Positions 1 through 6,634 of a stretch of 9,875 nt of DNA are shown here, piece by piece (the first letter of the stretch is position 1; each line of letters starts with the position of its first letter). The notes beneath the pieces are model-generated. The model was given only the letters and a program-made list of their open reading frames with translations, ran no database searches and was not told where the DNA came from. The translations under genes and the position numbers were made by a program. Origin of the DNA: Thermodesulfovibrionia bacterium (GTDB lineage Bacteria > Nitrospirota > Thermodesulfovibrionia > UBA6902). The stretch covers positions 1 to 9,875 of the forward strand of contig CAMYJJ010000102.1 in NCBI GenBank assembly GCA_947258735.1. The letters run 5' to 3'.

Positions 1-558
1 CTCATATCCCCGTCTTGTAGCATCCAGATTACCGTCAATGATCTTCTGCGCAAATTTCTTGCCGAAACTCTTTTTGACATTTTCCAGAAGCACATCCATC
101 TCAACAACACCTGTCGCCTTGATAAGTGCGCCCAGCATTGATGAATTCGGCAGAGGCCGTCCAAAAGAGTCTACAGCAATTTTTGTTGCGTCAACTGCGA
201 ATACTTTCTGAGAGTCCTTTGCCTGGAGCTTTGCCCTTACTTCTTTCGGGTCTTTTGAAGTATTTACTACATAAATAGCATCATCCGGCGCGCCTTCGGA
301 TACATTTACCGCGTCCATAAGAGTAGCATCTGCTATACTGATGACCTTTGGATGAAGGACCGGTCCGTACATTCTTATTACATTGTCACTTATCCTGTTA
401 AATGCCCTGATCGGGGCCCCTGCTCTTTCAGGCCCGTATTCCGGGAACGCCTGAACATAACCGCCGCCGCTGAGGCATGCGTCTGCCAGGACCTTGGCAG
501 CAGTAACAGTACCCTGTCCGCCGCGGCCGTGCCAGCGAATTTCAATTGCTTTTGCCAT
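1..558 (-). CDS. porC: Pyruvate:ferredoxin oxidoreductase, gamma subunit (3' end beyond the window)
   Basis: The visible 186 codons start at the ATG at 558-556, preceded by a GGAGG ribosome site (567-571, 8 nt away). The protein opens with RWHGRGGQGTVTAAK (residues 8-22) and continues with PEYGPERAGAP (39-49) and PNSSMLGAL (137-145), the hallmark stretches of the gamma domain of 2-oxoacid:acceptor oxidoreductases. In this family the gamma subunit combines with alpha, beta and ferredoxin-like delta subunits. The cytoplasmic complex interconverts pyruvate plus CoA with acetyl-CoA, CO2 and reduced ferredoxin. Family members are usually about 185-195 residues, so only a few codons are missing. 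The gene is first in its transcription unit, so the delta, alpha and beta genes probably follow to the left of the window (inference). The motifs fit the pyruvate enzyme best, but a related 2-oxoacid substrate cannot be excluded. Confidence 0.9.
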   Translation of the reverse strand, partial: MAKAIEIRWHGRGGQGTVTAAKVLADACLSGGGYVQAFPEYGPERAGAPIRAFNRISDNVIRMYGPVLHPKVISIADATLMDAVNVSEGAPDDAIYVVNTSKDPKEVRAKLQAKDSQKVFAVDATKIAVDSFGRPLPNSSMLGALIKATGVVEMDVLLENVKKSFGKKFAQKIIDGNLDATRRGYE

Positions 559-610
559 AGTGTTTTCCTCCAGAACTGCTGGTTTATAGCTATCAGATAA
601 AAAGAAGACT

Positions 611-640
611 ACTATAGCCTAAATTTCATGCTAATTACAA
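611..640 (-). promoter_or_regulatory. Candidate sigma-70 promoter for the por gene
   Basis: On the minus strand TTGTAA (640-635) is followed after 18 nt by TATAGT (616-611), about 50 nt upstream of the por start codon. The match is 4/6 at -35 and 5/6 at -10. It is read by eye, with no experimental support. Confidence 0.4.
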
Positions 641-700
641 GTAAACGGACCAGAAAAGTTGTTTTGCTATTTCCCTTAAGAATACACGTAAATCAGTGTG

Positions 701-711
701 CCGGGCATGAC
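701..711 (-). repeat. Terminal fragment of the GTCATGCCCG intergenic repeat
   Basis: The minus strand reads GTCATGCCCGG, preceded by TTTT. This is the same end as the longer copies at 2918 and 8078. Only the terminus remains, just beyond the stop codon of the kinase remnant. Confidence 0.45.
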
Positions 712-719
712 AAAAGCAA

Positions 720-1259
720 TTATGATGAAGAAGGAATGGAATCAGAAAATTTAGGGAAATACAGCGAAAACACAGTTCCTTTTGTCTCTTTGCTCTGAAC
801 GTCCATTCTGCCGTTATGGTTTTCTATTATTTCCTTCACGATACTGAGGCCCAGCCCGTAACCGGTATGGCTGTTCATCTTACCCTGTCTTTCACGGCTC
901 CTTGACGCATCTACCCGGTAGAACCTTTGGAAAATGTTTTCGATTTTGTCTTCCGGTATTCCCATGCCTGTGTCTGTTACCTCTATAACTGCCTCGTTCG
1001 AGGTCTCACCTACTTTCATTATTACGGAACCACCCTCATGAGTGTACTTAAGAGCATTGTCCAGCACATTTATCAGCGCGTCATCAACAGATGGTTTATC
1101 ACCCTGTATACATACATCATTCCGGCAGATAACAGATTCCAGACGTATTCCCTTATTTTTGGCGACCGTTGAAAACATTGAAGTAATGTTACCAGTAATA
1201 TCATTAAGGGAAATTCTCTCTTTTTTCATATGGTATCTATTCTGTTCGAGCCGGGATAA
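720..1259 (-). pseudogene. Sensor histidine kinase remnant (C-terminal ATPase domain only)
   Basis: From the first possible start (ATG 1229-1227) 169 residues are open. They hold a complete HATPase_c domain: N box with LDNALKY (56-62), G1 box DTGMGIP (86-92), F box FQRFYR (100-105) and G2 box GYGLGLSIV (123-131). The dimerisation/phosphotransfer domain with its H-box histidine, and any sensor domain, are absent. Kinase-like sequence continues upstream of that ATG without a start codon: the codons at 1259-1230 read LSRLEQNRYH, which resembles the usual end of the HisKA helix pair. The frame then loses similarity and meets a TGA at 1286-1284, inside the 3' end of the cytochrome gene. No ribosome site precedes the ATG. 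I read it as a 5'-truncated kinase whose front was replaced or deleted. A stand-alone ATPase protein made from the ATG is a less likely alternative. Confidence 0.75.
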
Positions 1260-1278
1260 TGGATGCTTATTGAATAAA

Positions 1279-2037
1279 TTATTTCAGGCCCCGGGTGTAT
1301 GTAAACAGGTCAGTGATATCTGTATCAGTTAAATTCATGTCCATGACTCCTGAGGGCATATCAGACCCGGGGTGTCCCCACCTGATTTTGTGCAGGGTTT
1401 CCTGGGGGTTGTCATTGGACAGCCAGCCCACTCCCTGTATACCGTCTGACTTGCTTTTGAAGTCAAGTTCCTTTCCATCGCTGCCATGACAATCGGCGCA
1501 GTGAGTTTCATACAGAGGTTTTCCTGCAAAAGGACTCCCCTTGCCAGAGCCATCTGGATTCAGTGCAGCTGACATATCTGTAAGTCCTTCTCTTATAAAT
1601 TTTACCAGTGCCCATGTTTGCCCATCAGATAAATATCCGGAAAAGGAATGGTCAGGCATGGAACCGGTCATAATGCCATATAGGTCCTTTGGTGATCTGG
1701 TTCTTGAATTGTAAACGCCTTTAATGCCTGTGTAGTGAGAGCCTTTGCTGTATCTGCCGTCTTTACCAATGTAATCCCACCCGTGACACTCTTTACATCT
1801 CCATGTTGAAGAACCACTTTTTTTAGCTGAAGGCGGATAGGCCGGATGATTACCATTGACCCTGGCATTTACAACGTTTAACCAATTGTCATAAAGAAGT
1901 CCGCCGAGCTTAATGTCAGCCTTTCTGTAGTCATCAGGAGCTTCCTGTGACCTCAGATTTTTATCTGTACATGCCTGAATAAAAAACAACGATGCCAGGA
2001 TGGTGATTAACGAGAAAAGAAATATCTTTTTTTCCAT
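1279..2037 (-). CDS. Diheme cytochrome c lipoprotein
   Basis: The 252-residue protein begins with a short basic segment and a hydrophobic stretch (5-20) ending in FIQAC, a plausible lipobox with Cys23 as the lipidated residue, so it is probably exported and anchored to a membrane facing the periplasm. There are two heme c sites: CKECH (81-85) and CADCH (180-184). Methionines in GSMPDH (125-130) and SDMPSG (225-230) are likely distal ligands, which suggests a tandem two-domain class I cytochrome. Its role would be electron transfer; the partner cannot be told from the sequence. The start is fixed by AGGAGG (2050-2045), 7 nt before the ATG. It reads divergently from the exonuclease gene, and its stop lies only about 20 bp before the kinase remnant begins. 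Confidence 0.9.
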   Translation of the reverse strand: MEKKIFLFSLITILASLFFIQACTDKNLRSQEAPDDYRKADIKLGGLLYDNWLNVVNARVNGNHPAYPPSAKKSGSSTWRCKECHGWDYIGKDGRYSKGSHYTGIKGVYNSRTRSPKDLYGIMTGSMPDHSFSGYLSDGQTWALVKFIREGLTDMSAALNPDGSGKGSPFAGKPLYETHCADCHGSDGKELDFKSKSDGIQGVGWLSNDNPQETLHKIRWGHPGSDMPSGVMDMNLTDTDITDLFTYTRGLK

Positions 2038-2065
2038 TTTACGTCCTCCTTTTTTGTGATGTGTA

Positions 2066-2094
2066 ATTATATTGACTTACCGTTTTGATATGAA
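2066..2094 (-). promoter_or_regulatory. Candidate sigma-70 promoter for the cytochrome gene
   Basis: On the minus strand TTCATA (2094-2089), a 17-nt spacer and a perfect TATAAT (2071-2066) lie just upstream of the AGGAGG ribosome site. Spacing and -10 are ideal; the -35 matches 4/6. Confidence 0.55.
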
Positions 2095-2162
2095 ACTGCA
2101 GTCGTCATAAATGTGAGTATAAAATTATAATATAAAACCTAACATTAAGAAATGATTAAGAG

Positions 2163-2191
2163 ATTACAAACATCTTGCAAGTTCCTATATA
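2163..2191 (+). promoter_or_regulatory. Candidate sigma-70 promoter for the exonuclease gene
   Basis: ATTACA (2163-2168), 17 nt, TATATA (2186-2191). Transcription would begin near 2198, leaving a leader of about 12 nt before the ATG at 2210 and placing the GTG at 2195 outside the transcript. A second -10-like TATAAT lies at 2126-2131 with a poor -35 (TCGTCA, 2102-2107). Confidence 0.3.
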
Positions 2192-2209
2192 AACGTGTTA
2201 AAAAGCTTA

Positions 2210-2893
2210 ATGCCTAAAAGAATAGTGGTTGATATCGAAACGATCGGCAAGGATTTTGATACTTTTGATGAGATAACCAAAGACTATCTTCTTAAATTTG
2301 CAGAGTCAGATGAAGAAATACAGGCGGTGAAGGAAGGGATGGGTTTTTCTCCGTTGACAGGGGAAATCGCGGCAATTGGGATGCTCAACCCTGAATCAGT
2401 CAAAGGAGTTGTGTATTACCAGTCACCCGATACTCCTCAGGAAGACCTTGAAGAAGAGGGGATAGAGTACATTGCTGATACAGAAGAGGGGATCCTGACC
2501 AGGTTCTGGGATACGGTCAAGTATTATGATCAATTCATTACATTCAACGGCAGAAGCTTTGATGCGCCTTTTCTCCTGATCAGGTCGGCCTTCCACAGGA
2601 TTAAACCGACAAAGGACCTTATGCCGAACCGGTATAATCTCTCCCACGCAGACCTTCTTGATCTGCTCACGTTTTACGGTGCAGTCAGGAGGAAATTCAG
2701 CCTGCATATGTGGTGCAAGGCCTTTGGAATCAAGAGCCCTAAGGAGGAGGGTGTGACCGGATATGAGGTCAGCGACCTCTTTAAACAGGGGCAGTATCTT
2801 GATATAGCGAAATATTGTGTCGGGGATTTATATGCGACAAAGGAATTGTTTAATTACTGGAATGATTATGTGAAATTTAGTCCGAATGCGTAA
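2210..2893 (+). CDS. Predicted 3'-5' exonuclease, PolB-like DEDDy family
   Basis: This is a 227-residue protein with a ribonuclease H-like exonuclease fold. In order it shows IVVDIET (Exo I, acidic pair D8 and E10), FNGRSFDAPFL (Exo II, D118) and YCVGD (Exo III, Y202 and D206), giving the DEDDy set that binds two metal ions and removes nucleotides from a 3' end. It resembles the stand-alone exonuclease family related to the proofreading domain of B-family DNA polymerases; no polymerase domain follows. Substrate and pathway are unknown, with DNA repair or RNA trimming both possible. An upstream in-frame GTG at 2195 would add five residues (MLKSL). I prefer the ATG because the motif begins right after it and because a likely promoter would place the GTG outside the mRNA. 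Neither start has a Shine-Dalgarno sequence. Confidence 0.85.
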   Translation: MPKRIVVDIETIGKDFDTFDEITKDYLLKFAESDEEIQAVKEGMGFSPLTGEIAAIGMLNPESVKGVVYYQSPDTPQEDLEEEGIEYIADTEEGILTRFWDTVKYYDQFITFNGRSFDAPFLLIRSAFHRIKPTKDLMPNRYNLSHADLLDLLTFYGAVRRKFSLHMWCKAFGIKSPKEEGVTGYEVSDLFKQGQYLDIAKYCVGDLYATKELFNYWNDYVKFSPNA

Positions 2894-2917
2894 TACCTAA
2901 TACTGTTTTTAATTTTT

Positions 2918-2949
2918 GTCATGCCCGAAGATAGTGATCGGGAATCCAG
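2918..2949 (+). repeat. Half copy of the GTCATGCCCG intergenic repeat
   Basis: It begins GTCATGCCCGA and ends ATCGGGAATCCAG, so CCCGA and TCGGG can pair across a loop of about 10 nt. It corresponds to the left half of the longer copy at 8078-8175, but without the inserted CCTGCCT palindrome, so it shows the uninterrupted form. It lies between the exonuclease and protease genes. Confidence 0.6.
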
Positions 2950-2960
2950 AATTTATTGAA

Positions 2961-2989
2961 AAGACAGAAAAACGACTTAAGCTTATACA
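2961..2989 (+). promoter_or_regulatory. Weak candidate promoter for the serine protease gene
   Basis: AAGACA (2961-2966), 17 nt, TATACA (2984-2989); transcription would start near 2996, about 9 nt before the ATG at 3005. Each hexamer matches only 4/6. Confidence 0.25.
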
Positions 2990-3004
2990 TAAACACTAAA
3001 TAAC

Positions 3005-4129
3005 ATGAACCCGTCATACAATAATAATAATGAAAATAAAAGCAGCCTGCTTCGTCTTCTCATAATTCTTACTGCAATAGCTGCCGGCCTCTGGTATCTG
3101 TCATCTCCCGGAAGCCTTTTTGATCCTGAATCAGAACCACGGCCGGTGACAGCCCGGGGCAATCTGGCAGATGACGAACAGAATAACATCGGCCTGTTTG
3201 AGAACACTTCTGCCTCAGTAGTATATATAACAAGTATCGAGTTGAGGAGAAACCTGTTCAGCCTGAATGTGTATGAGATCCCCCAGGGTACGGGATCGGG
3301 ATTTATATGGGACAGGGAAGGGCGAATCGTTACCAATTATCATGTCATTGAAGATGCTAACCGGGTTGAGGTGACCCTGGCCGATCACTCTACCTGGAAG
3401 GGTTCTGTGGTAGGGGTTTCCCCTGACAAGGACCTGGCAGTTCTTCAGATATCAGCGCCTTCTGACAGGCTGCATCCGATCATGATAGGGGAGTCTGATA
3501 ATCTCCAGGTCGGGCAGAAGGTCTTTGCTATTGGCAACCCGTTTGGTCTTGACCAGACCATGACAACAGGAATTGTAAGTGCGTTAGGGAGAGAAATCAA
3601 CTCGGTGTCTGGCAGAACAATTCAGGGAGTGATTCAGACAGACGCAGCCATTAATCCGGGTAATTCGGGAGGGCCGCTGCTTGACAGTGCAGGCAGACTG
3701 ATCGGTATAAATACCGCAATTTACAGTCCATCAGGGGCAAGTGCCGGTATCGGGTTTGCCGTGCCGGTAAATATTGTGAACAGGGTGGTGCCTGAATTAA
3801 TAAAGTACGGACGGGCCATGAAGCCCGGTATCGGAGTGACGATAGCAAACAGTCAGATAACAGGACGCCTTGGAGTTGAGGGAGTTTTATTGATAAATAT
3901 CCAGCCTGGCAGCGCCGCAGAAAAAGCGGGGCTCAGAGGCACAAGAAGAATAGGAAGTGAAATTGTACTTGGAGATATTATCGTCTCAGTAAACAGCAAA
4001 ACAGTATCGACATTTGATGATCTTCTTAATGAATTTGAACGGTATCGTGTAGGTGATGAAGTTGTTCTTGGAATAATCCGTGATGATGCACGGATAGATG
4101 TCAGAATCGCCCTGGAAATGGTTGAGTAG
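3005..4129 (+). CDS. Membrane-anchored HtrA/Deg-like serine protease with PDZ domain
   Basis: The protein has 374 residues. A hydrophobic segment at about 15-33 after a short polar N-terminus acts as a signal anchor or signal peptide, so the enzyme should face the periplasm. The trypsin-like domain (about 66-265) has the full triad: His113 in TNYHVIEDA, Asp143 in DKDLAVLQI and Ser221 in NPGNSGGPL. One PDZ domain follows (about 274-372, with GVLLINIQPGSAAEKAGL and GDIIVSVN). One PDZ domain makes it Deg1/DegS-like rather than DegP-like, which has two. Family members cleave misfolded envelope proteins or signal envelope stress. The start is fixed by an in-frame TAA about 15 nt upstream with no other start codon between, yet no Shine-Dalgarno sequence is present. 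I see no rseA-like substrate gene nearby, so a DegS-type signalling role is unsupported. Confidence 0.92.
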   Translation: MNPSYNNNNENKSSLLRLLIILTAIAAGLWYLSSPGSLFDPESEPRPVTARGNLADDEQNNIGLFENTSASVVYITSIELRRNLFSLNVYEIPQGTGSGFIWDREGRIVTNYHVIEDANRVEVTLADHSTWKGSVVGVSPDKDLAVLQISAPSDRLHPIMIGESDNLQVGQKVFAIGNPFGLDQTMTTGIVSALGREINSVSGRTIQGVIQTDAAINPGNSGGPLLDSAGRLIGINTAIYSPSGASAGIGFAVPVNIVNRVVPELIKYGRAMKPGIGVTIANSQITGRLGVEGVLLINIQPGSAAEKAGLRGTRRIGSEIVLGDIIVSVNSKTVSTFDDLLNEFERYRVGDEVVLGIIRDDARIDVRIALEMVE

Positions 4130-4248
4130 CTTCTCTGTTTTTCACATTGGTTTCAGATTCTTCAATCAGACTATTGAGCCTTATTTTTTACTGTTTCACC
4201 CATAGTACATTTTCTCTTTTATCACGAGCTGGAAAGTATTTATTGCAT

Positions 4249-4269
4249 GTTAACAATAAGTTAACAATA
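4249..4269 (+). repeat. Tandem GTTAACAATA pair upstream of the PAS gene (possible operator)
   Basis: GTTAACAATA occurs at 4249-4258 and 4260-4269, 11 bp apart, so both copies face the same side of the helix. Each contains the palindrome GTTAAC. The pair falls between a TTGCAT (4243-4248) and a poor AATATC (4266-4271) at 17-nt spacing, as an operator within a weak promoter would. The rest of the gap at 4130-4321 shows no gene or terminator. Confidence 0.4.
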
Positions 4270-4321
4270 TCTTTCCAGTCACGGCTAAAGAGCCCCCCGG
4301 CATATTCCGTATTAATGAATT

Positions 4322-4912
4322 ATGATTGTGAAAGATCAGGATAAGAGCAAGGAGCAGCTTGTCTCTGAGCTGGTAGAATTGCGTAACTGGGCCAGAAAGC
4401 TTCAGCATTTATATGATGAGTATGAACAGGCCCTCAAAACATTAAGGTCGTTTGAGAAAGCCCTTGAGACAATGCAGATAGGGGTAACCATCACGGACCT
4501 CAGGGGTAAAATTCTTTATATCAATCCAGCTGATCAGGTGCTGCATGGTTATGAAGGGGTGAACCTGAAAGGAAAAAGCGTTAAACTTTTTGCGCCTGAT
4601 AACAACTGGAAGCCCATGTCCAAAGAGAGAATCCATTCCATGAAAAGATGGAAGAGGGACGGAATCAACAGGAAGAAAGATGGAACTACATTCCCTGTTC
4701 ATATGATGTCTGATGTTGTGACAAATGAAGAAGGTGAGCCCATAGGAATTGTTACCACCTGCGAAGATATTACAGAGCGAAAGAATATGGAAAAGGAACT
4801 CAAGATGAAAGTGGAAGACCTGGAAAAATTTTATGAGATGTCAATTGGCAGGGAAGTCAAGATGAAAGAGCTCAAGAAGGAGATTAAAAGACTTAAGGCG
4901 AATAATACGTGA
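4322..4912 (+). CDS. PAS-domain sensor protein without an output domain
   Basis: The 196-residue soluble protein has three parts: an N-terminal coiled-coil-like helix (about 5-45), one PAS domain (about 46-155) and a charged C-terminal coiled coil (about 152-193). PAS features include GVTITDLRGKILYINPA (54-70), the KKDGTTFPV stretch (118-126) and the closing IVTTCEDITERK (143-154). There is no kinase, cyclase, HTH or receiver part. It may bind a small ligand or cofactor and signal through dimer or partner contacts; no ligand residue can be assigned. The tail REVKMKELKKEIKRLK resembles linkers after PAS domains in larger sensors, so it could descend from a longer kinase, although the gene ends cleanly with a stop. 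The ATG at 4322 has no ribosome site, so the start is less certain. Confidence 0.8.
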   Translation: MIVKDQDKSKEQLVSELVELRNWARKLQHLYDEYEQALKTLRSFEKALETMQIGVTITDLRGKILYINPADQVLHGYEGVNLKGKSVKLFAPDNNWKPMSKERIHSMKRWKRDGINRKKDGTTFPVHMMSDVVTNEEGEPIGIVTTCEDITERKNMEKELKMKVEDLEKFYEMSIGREVKMKELKKEIKRLKANNT

Positions 4913-4920
4913 CCGGAGAC

Positions 4921-5001
4921 GCGTAACTCGTAACGAGCGACGAACAACGAACAACGAACGACGAACGACGAATAACAAATAACGAATAACGAATAACGAA
5001 T
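4921..5001. repeat. Tandem 7-bp repeat, about 11 units
   Basis: Successive heptamers read GCGTAAC, TCGTAAC, GAGCGAC, then GAACAAC twice, GAACGAC twice, GAATAAC, AAATAAC and GAATAAC twice, ending in GAA beside the stop codon of the Mur ligase. The array fills the space between two convergent genes and grades from GAACRAC units on the left to GAATAAC units on the right. No terminator hairpin is visible in this gap. Confidence 0.9.
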
Positions 5002-6372
5002 TTAGTGCTGATGTTTTTTTACAACCCCTGCTAGTTTTTGTGCAAAAACCGATAATGTTTCATCCCTTGCCCCGAAAATAATAAAGCTTCTGAAATCGTT
5101 TACCTTTTTACATATATCTTCCCTGTCCTGTAAAACCTCTGCTGATTTCCCTCGGGCAGTGATTTCATCGGCAAGGTCTTCACTTGAAATGTCTTTCCCT
5201 GCTGTTCCTCCCACAAAATATATTGGCAGCAGCACCAGATGATCATCTTCACGAAGATTTTTCACAAAGGTCTCGATATACTCGTTTTTCATCATTCGCG
5301 TGGGACCAAATCCATGGGGCTGATAAATAAAACATATGTTCCTGCTCAGCTTTTGTACGGTCCTCATCATGTACTGTATTTTATGTGGATTGTGCGCATA
5401 GTCGTCAATGACAAATACATCGCCTTCATTCATATGTATATCAAAGCGTCTGTCTATGCCATGGAATTCCGGTAGCATAGTAGCTATGTCAGCAAGTGAT
5501 ATGCCGATTTCTGAAAGAAAGGAAATACATGAAAGTGCATTATACATATTATGCTCGCCCGGGAGAGACAGGCTGAATTTTGTGTTGTGAACGGTAAACT
5601 CAGAGCGTAATGGATGCATCGTTATATGTTCTGCCCTGTAAGCTGATGCAGCATGTATTGAAAATGTAATGGTGCCTTTTTCAGAAATTCCATCAAGATT
5701 TCTGTCATCAGCATTTATCATGATTTTGTCCTGTGTATTTTTAACGAGAGTTTTAAACATCTCAGCAGTATCTTCAATGGAGTGATGGTCAAGAGACAGA
5801 TTAAGAATTATGGTGTGCTGTGGTCTGTAACTGACAATCGAACCGTCTGATTCGCAGGCCTCAATAATCAGGCTGTCTGATGTTCCGACAAGTGAGTTGC
5901 CGGGATGATCATCTGATTTAAACTGTTTTACTCTCCCTCCACCGATGAAATTAGGTTCGAGTCCAAGTCTGCTCATCAGAAAGGCGAGGAGTCCTGAAGC
6001 CGTTGATTTACCGCTCGTGCCGGATACAGCGATTGTTCTGAACGATGCAGTGATTGCTGCGAGATATTCGGGCCTTGATGTTAAAAGAATGCCAAGTTCT
6101 CTGGCCTTGATAATCTCAGGTTTATCATCCTCAACAGCTGTGCTGAAAACCGCAACGTCATATGTCCTGTCCAGACCGCTTCCGTCCTGGGGAAAGATGG
6201 ATATTCCCCTGGACAGGAACACTTTTTTTAAAGGGTGATCCGGATCAAGATCAAATGCCCTGTCAGAGCCGGCAATGACATTTCCTTTATCAGCCATGAA
6301 ACAGGCTATGGCAGATACGCCGCTGCCTGCGATACCTGAGAAAAATATTTTCTTTATCTGATTAGCACTCAT
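5002..6372 (-). CDS. Mur ligase, MurC/Mpl-like (UDP-N-acetylmuramate ligase family)
   Basis: The 456-residue protein has the three Mur ligase domains. The N-terminal nucleotide-sugar domain starts IFFSGIAGSGVSAIA (9-23). The central ATPase has P-loop GTSGKST (118-124), EACESDGS (171-178), LDHH (194-197) and PGEHNMYNALS (271-281). The C-terminal domain has RRFD (308-311), DDYAHNP (323-329) and QPHGFGPTR (351-359). Length and order fit MurC, which adds L-alanine to UDP-N-acetylmuramate in the cytoplasm, or Mpl, which reattaches recycled peptide. The P-loop differs from the GTHGKTT usual in MurC, and no other cell-wall genes are adjacent, so this may be a second, specialised ligase rather than the essential MurC. 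No Shine-Dalgarno sequence precedes the ATG, and the candidate -10 sits 7 nt upstream, so the mRNA may be leaderless. Confidence 0.8.
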   Translation of the reverse strand: MSANQIKKIFFSGIAGSGVSAIACFMADKGNVIAGSDRAFDLDPDHPLKKVFLSRGISIFPQDGSGLDRTYDVAVFSTAVEDDKPEIIKARELGILLTSRPEYLAAITASFRTIAVSGTSGKSTASGLLAFLMSRLGLEPNFIGGGRVKQFKSDDHPGNSLVGTSDSLIIEACESDGSIVSYRPQHTIILNLSLDHHSIEDTAEMFKTLVKNTQDKIMINADDRNLDGISEKGTITFSIHAASAYRAEHITMHPLRSEFTVHNTKFSLSLPGEHNMYNALSCISFLSEIGISLADIATMLPEFHGIDRRFDIHMNEGDVFVIDDYAHNPHKIQYMMRTVQKLSRNICFIYQPHGFGPTRMMKNEYIETFVKNLREDDHLVLLPIYFVGGTAGKDISSEDLADEITARGKSAEVLQDREDICKKVNDFRSFIIFGARDETLSVFAQKLAGVVKKHQH

Positions 6373-6378
6373 TATGCA

Positions 6379-6407
6379 ATTATATTAACTTACAATCTGT
6401 ATTGAAA
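6379..6407 (-). promoter_or_regulatory. Candidate promoter giving a leaderless Mur ligase transcript
   Basis: On the minus strand a perfect TATAAT (6384-6379) is followed after six bases by the ATG, so the expected start of transcription coincides with the start codon. The -35 at 17-nt spacing is poor (TTTCAA, 6407-6402). Confidence 0.45.
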
Positions 6408-6440
6408 ACATACTAATTTAAAAATACCGTACTGTTGCTG

Positions 6441-6520
6441 GTATTCCCGAGGGCAGTTAATCGGATCGCTGCGACCCGCTCAGAGGACCTGCCTACCGGC
6501 AGGCAGGCTGCTGGAATAAC
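6441..6520 (+). repeat. Palindromic intergenic repeat, copy interrupted by a CCTGCCT palindrome
   Basis: The element begins GTATTCCCGAGGGCAG, continues TTAATCGG and later CCCGCTCAGAGGA, and ends CTGGAATAAC, so its ends are imperfect inverted repeats. These blocks match the copy at 8078-8175 in the same order. Compared with that copy, a 20-bp palindrome is present between CAGAGGA and CTG. It lies in the gap between the divergent Mur ligase and activator genes. Confidence 0.65.
6488..6507. repeat. 20-bp palindrome nested in the repeat
   Basis: CCTGCCTACCGGCAGGCAGG: 7-bp perfect arms around ACCGGC, with one mismatched pair near the centre. It is nearly the same as the palindrome at 8101-8121 but lies at a different place in the host repeat. 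Confidence 0.8.
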
Positions 6521-6555
6521 GAATGAATGTGAACTCCCACTCTATTTCCTGATTT

Positions 6556-6563
6556 GATATAAT
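6556..6563 (+). promoter_or_regulatory. Candidate extended -10 promoter for the activator gene
   Basis: TGATATAAT (6555-6563 including the preceding T context) contains a perfect TATAAT at 6558-6563 with the TG dinucleotide of an extended -10 at 6555-6556. No -35 hexamer is recognisable, as extended -10 promoters allow. Transcription would start near 6570, leaving a leader of about 65 nt. Confidence 0.45.
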
Positions 6564-6634
6564 CATGTATTCTTAAATAACTGTTATTATGCGGCCATAC
6601 CATAATCAGAAAGAGTAAGTAAACAACGGTGATT

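Noticed and set aside
352..600. Plus-strand open frame across the por start
   Set aside because: It is the reverse frame of a clearly conserved gene and has low-complexity, unrelated protein sequence.
2195..2209. GTG at 2195 as the start of the exonuclease
   Set aside because: It has no ribosome site, lies 4 bases after a likely -10 box, and adds residues before the conserved strand that the ATG at 2210 already provides in full.
4921..5001. CRISPR-like array
   Set aside because: The units are only 7 bp and contiguous, with no spacers and no cas genes in the window.
6362..6388. TTAGCACTC looks like the left half of a CIRCE heat-shock operator
   Set aside because: The matching GAGTGCTAA half is absent at the required 9-nt spacing, and the bases are the first codons of the Mur ligase.
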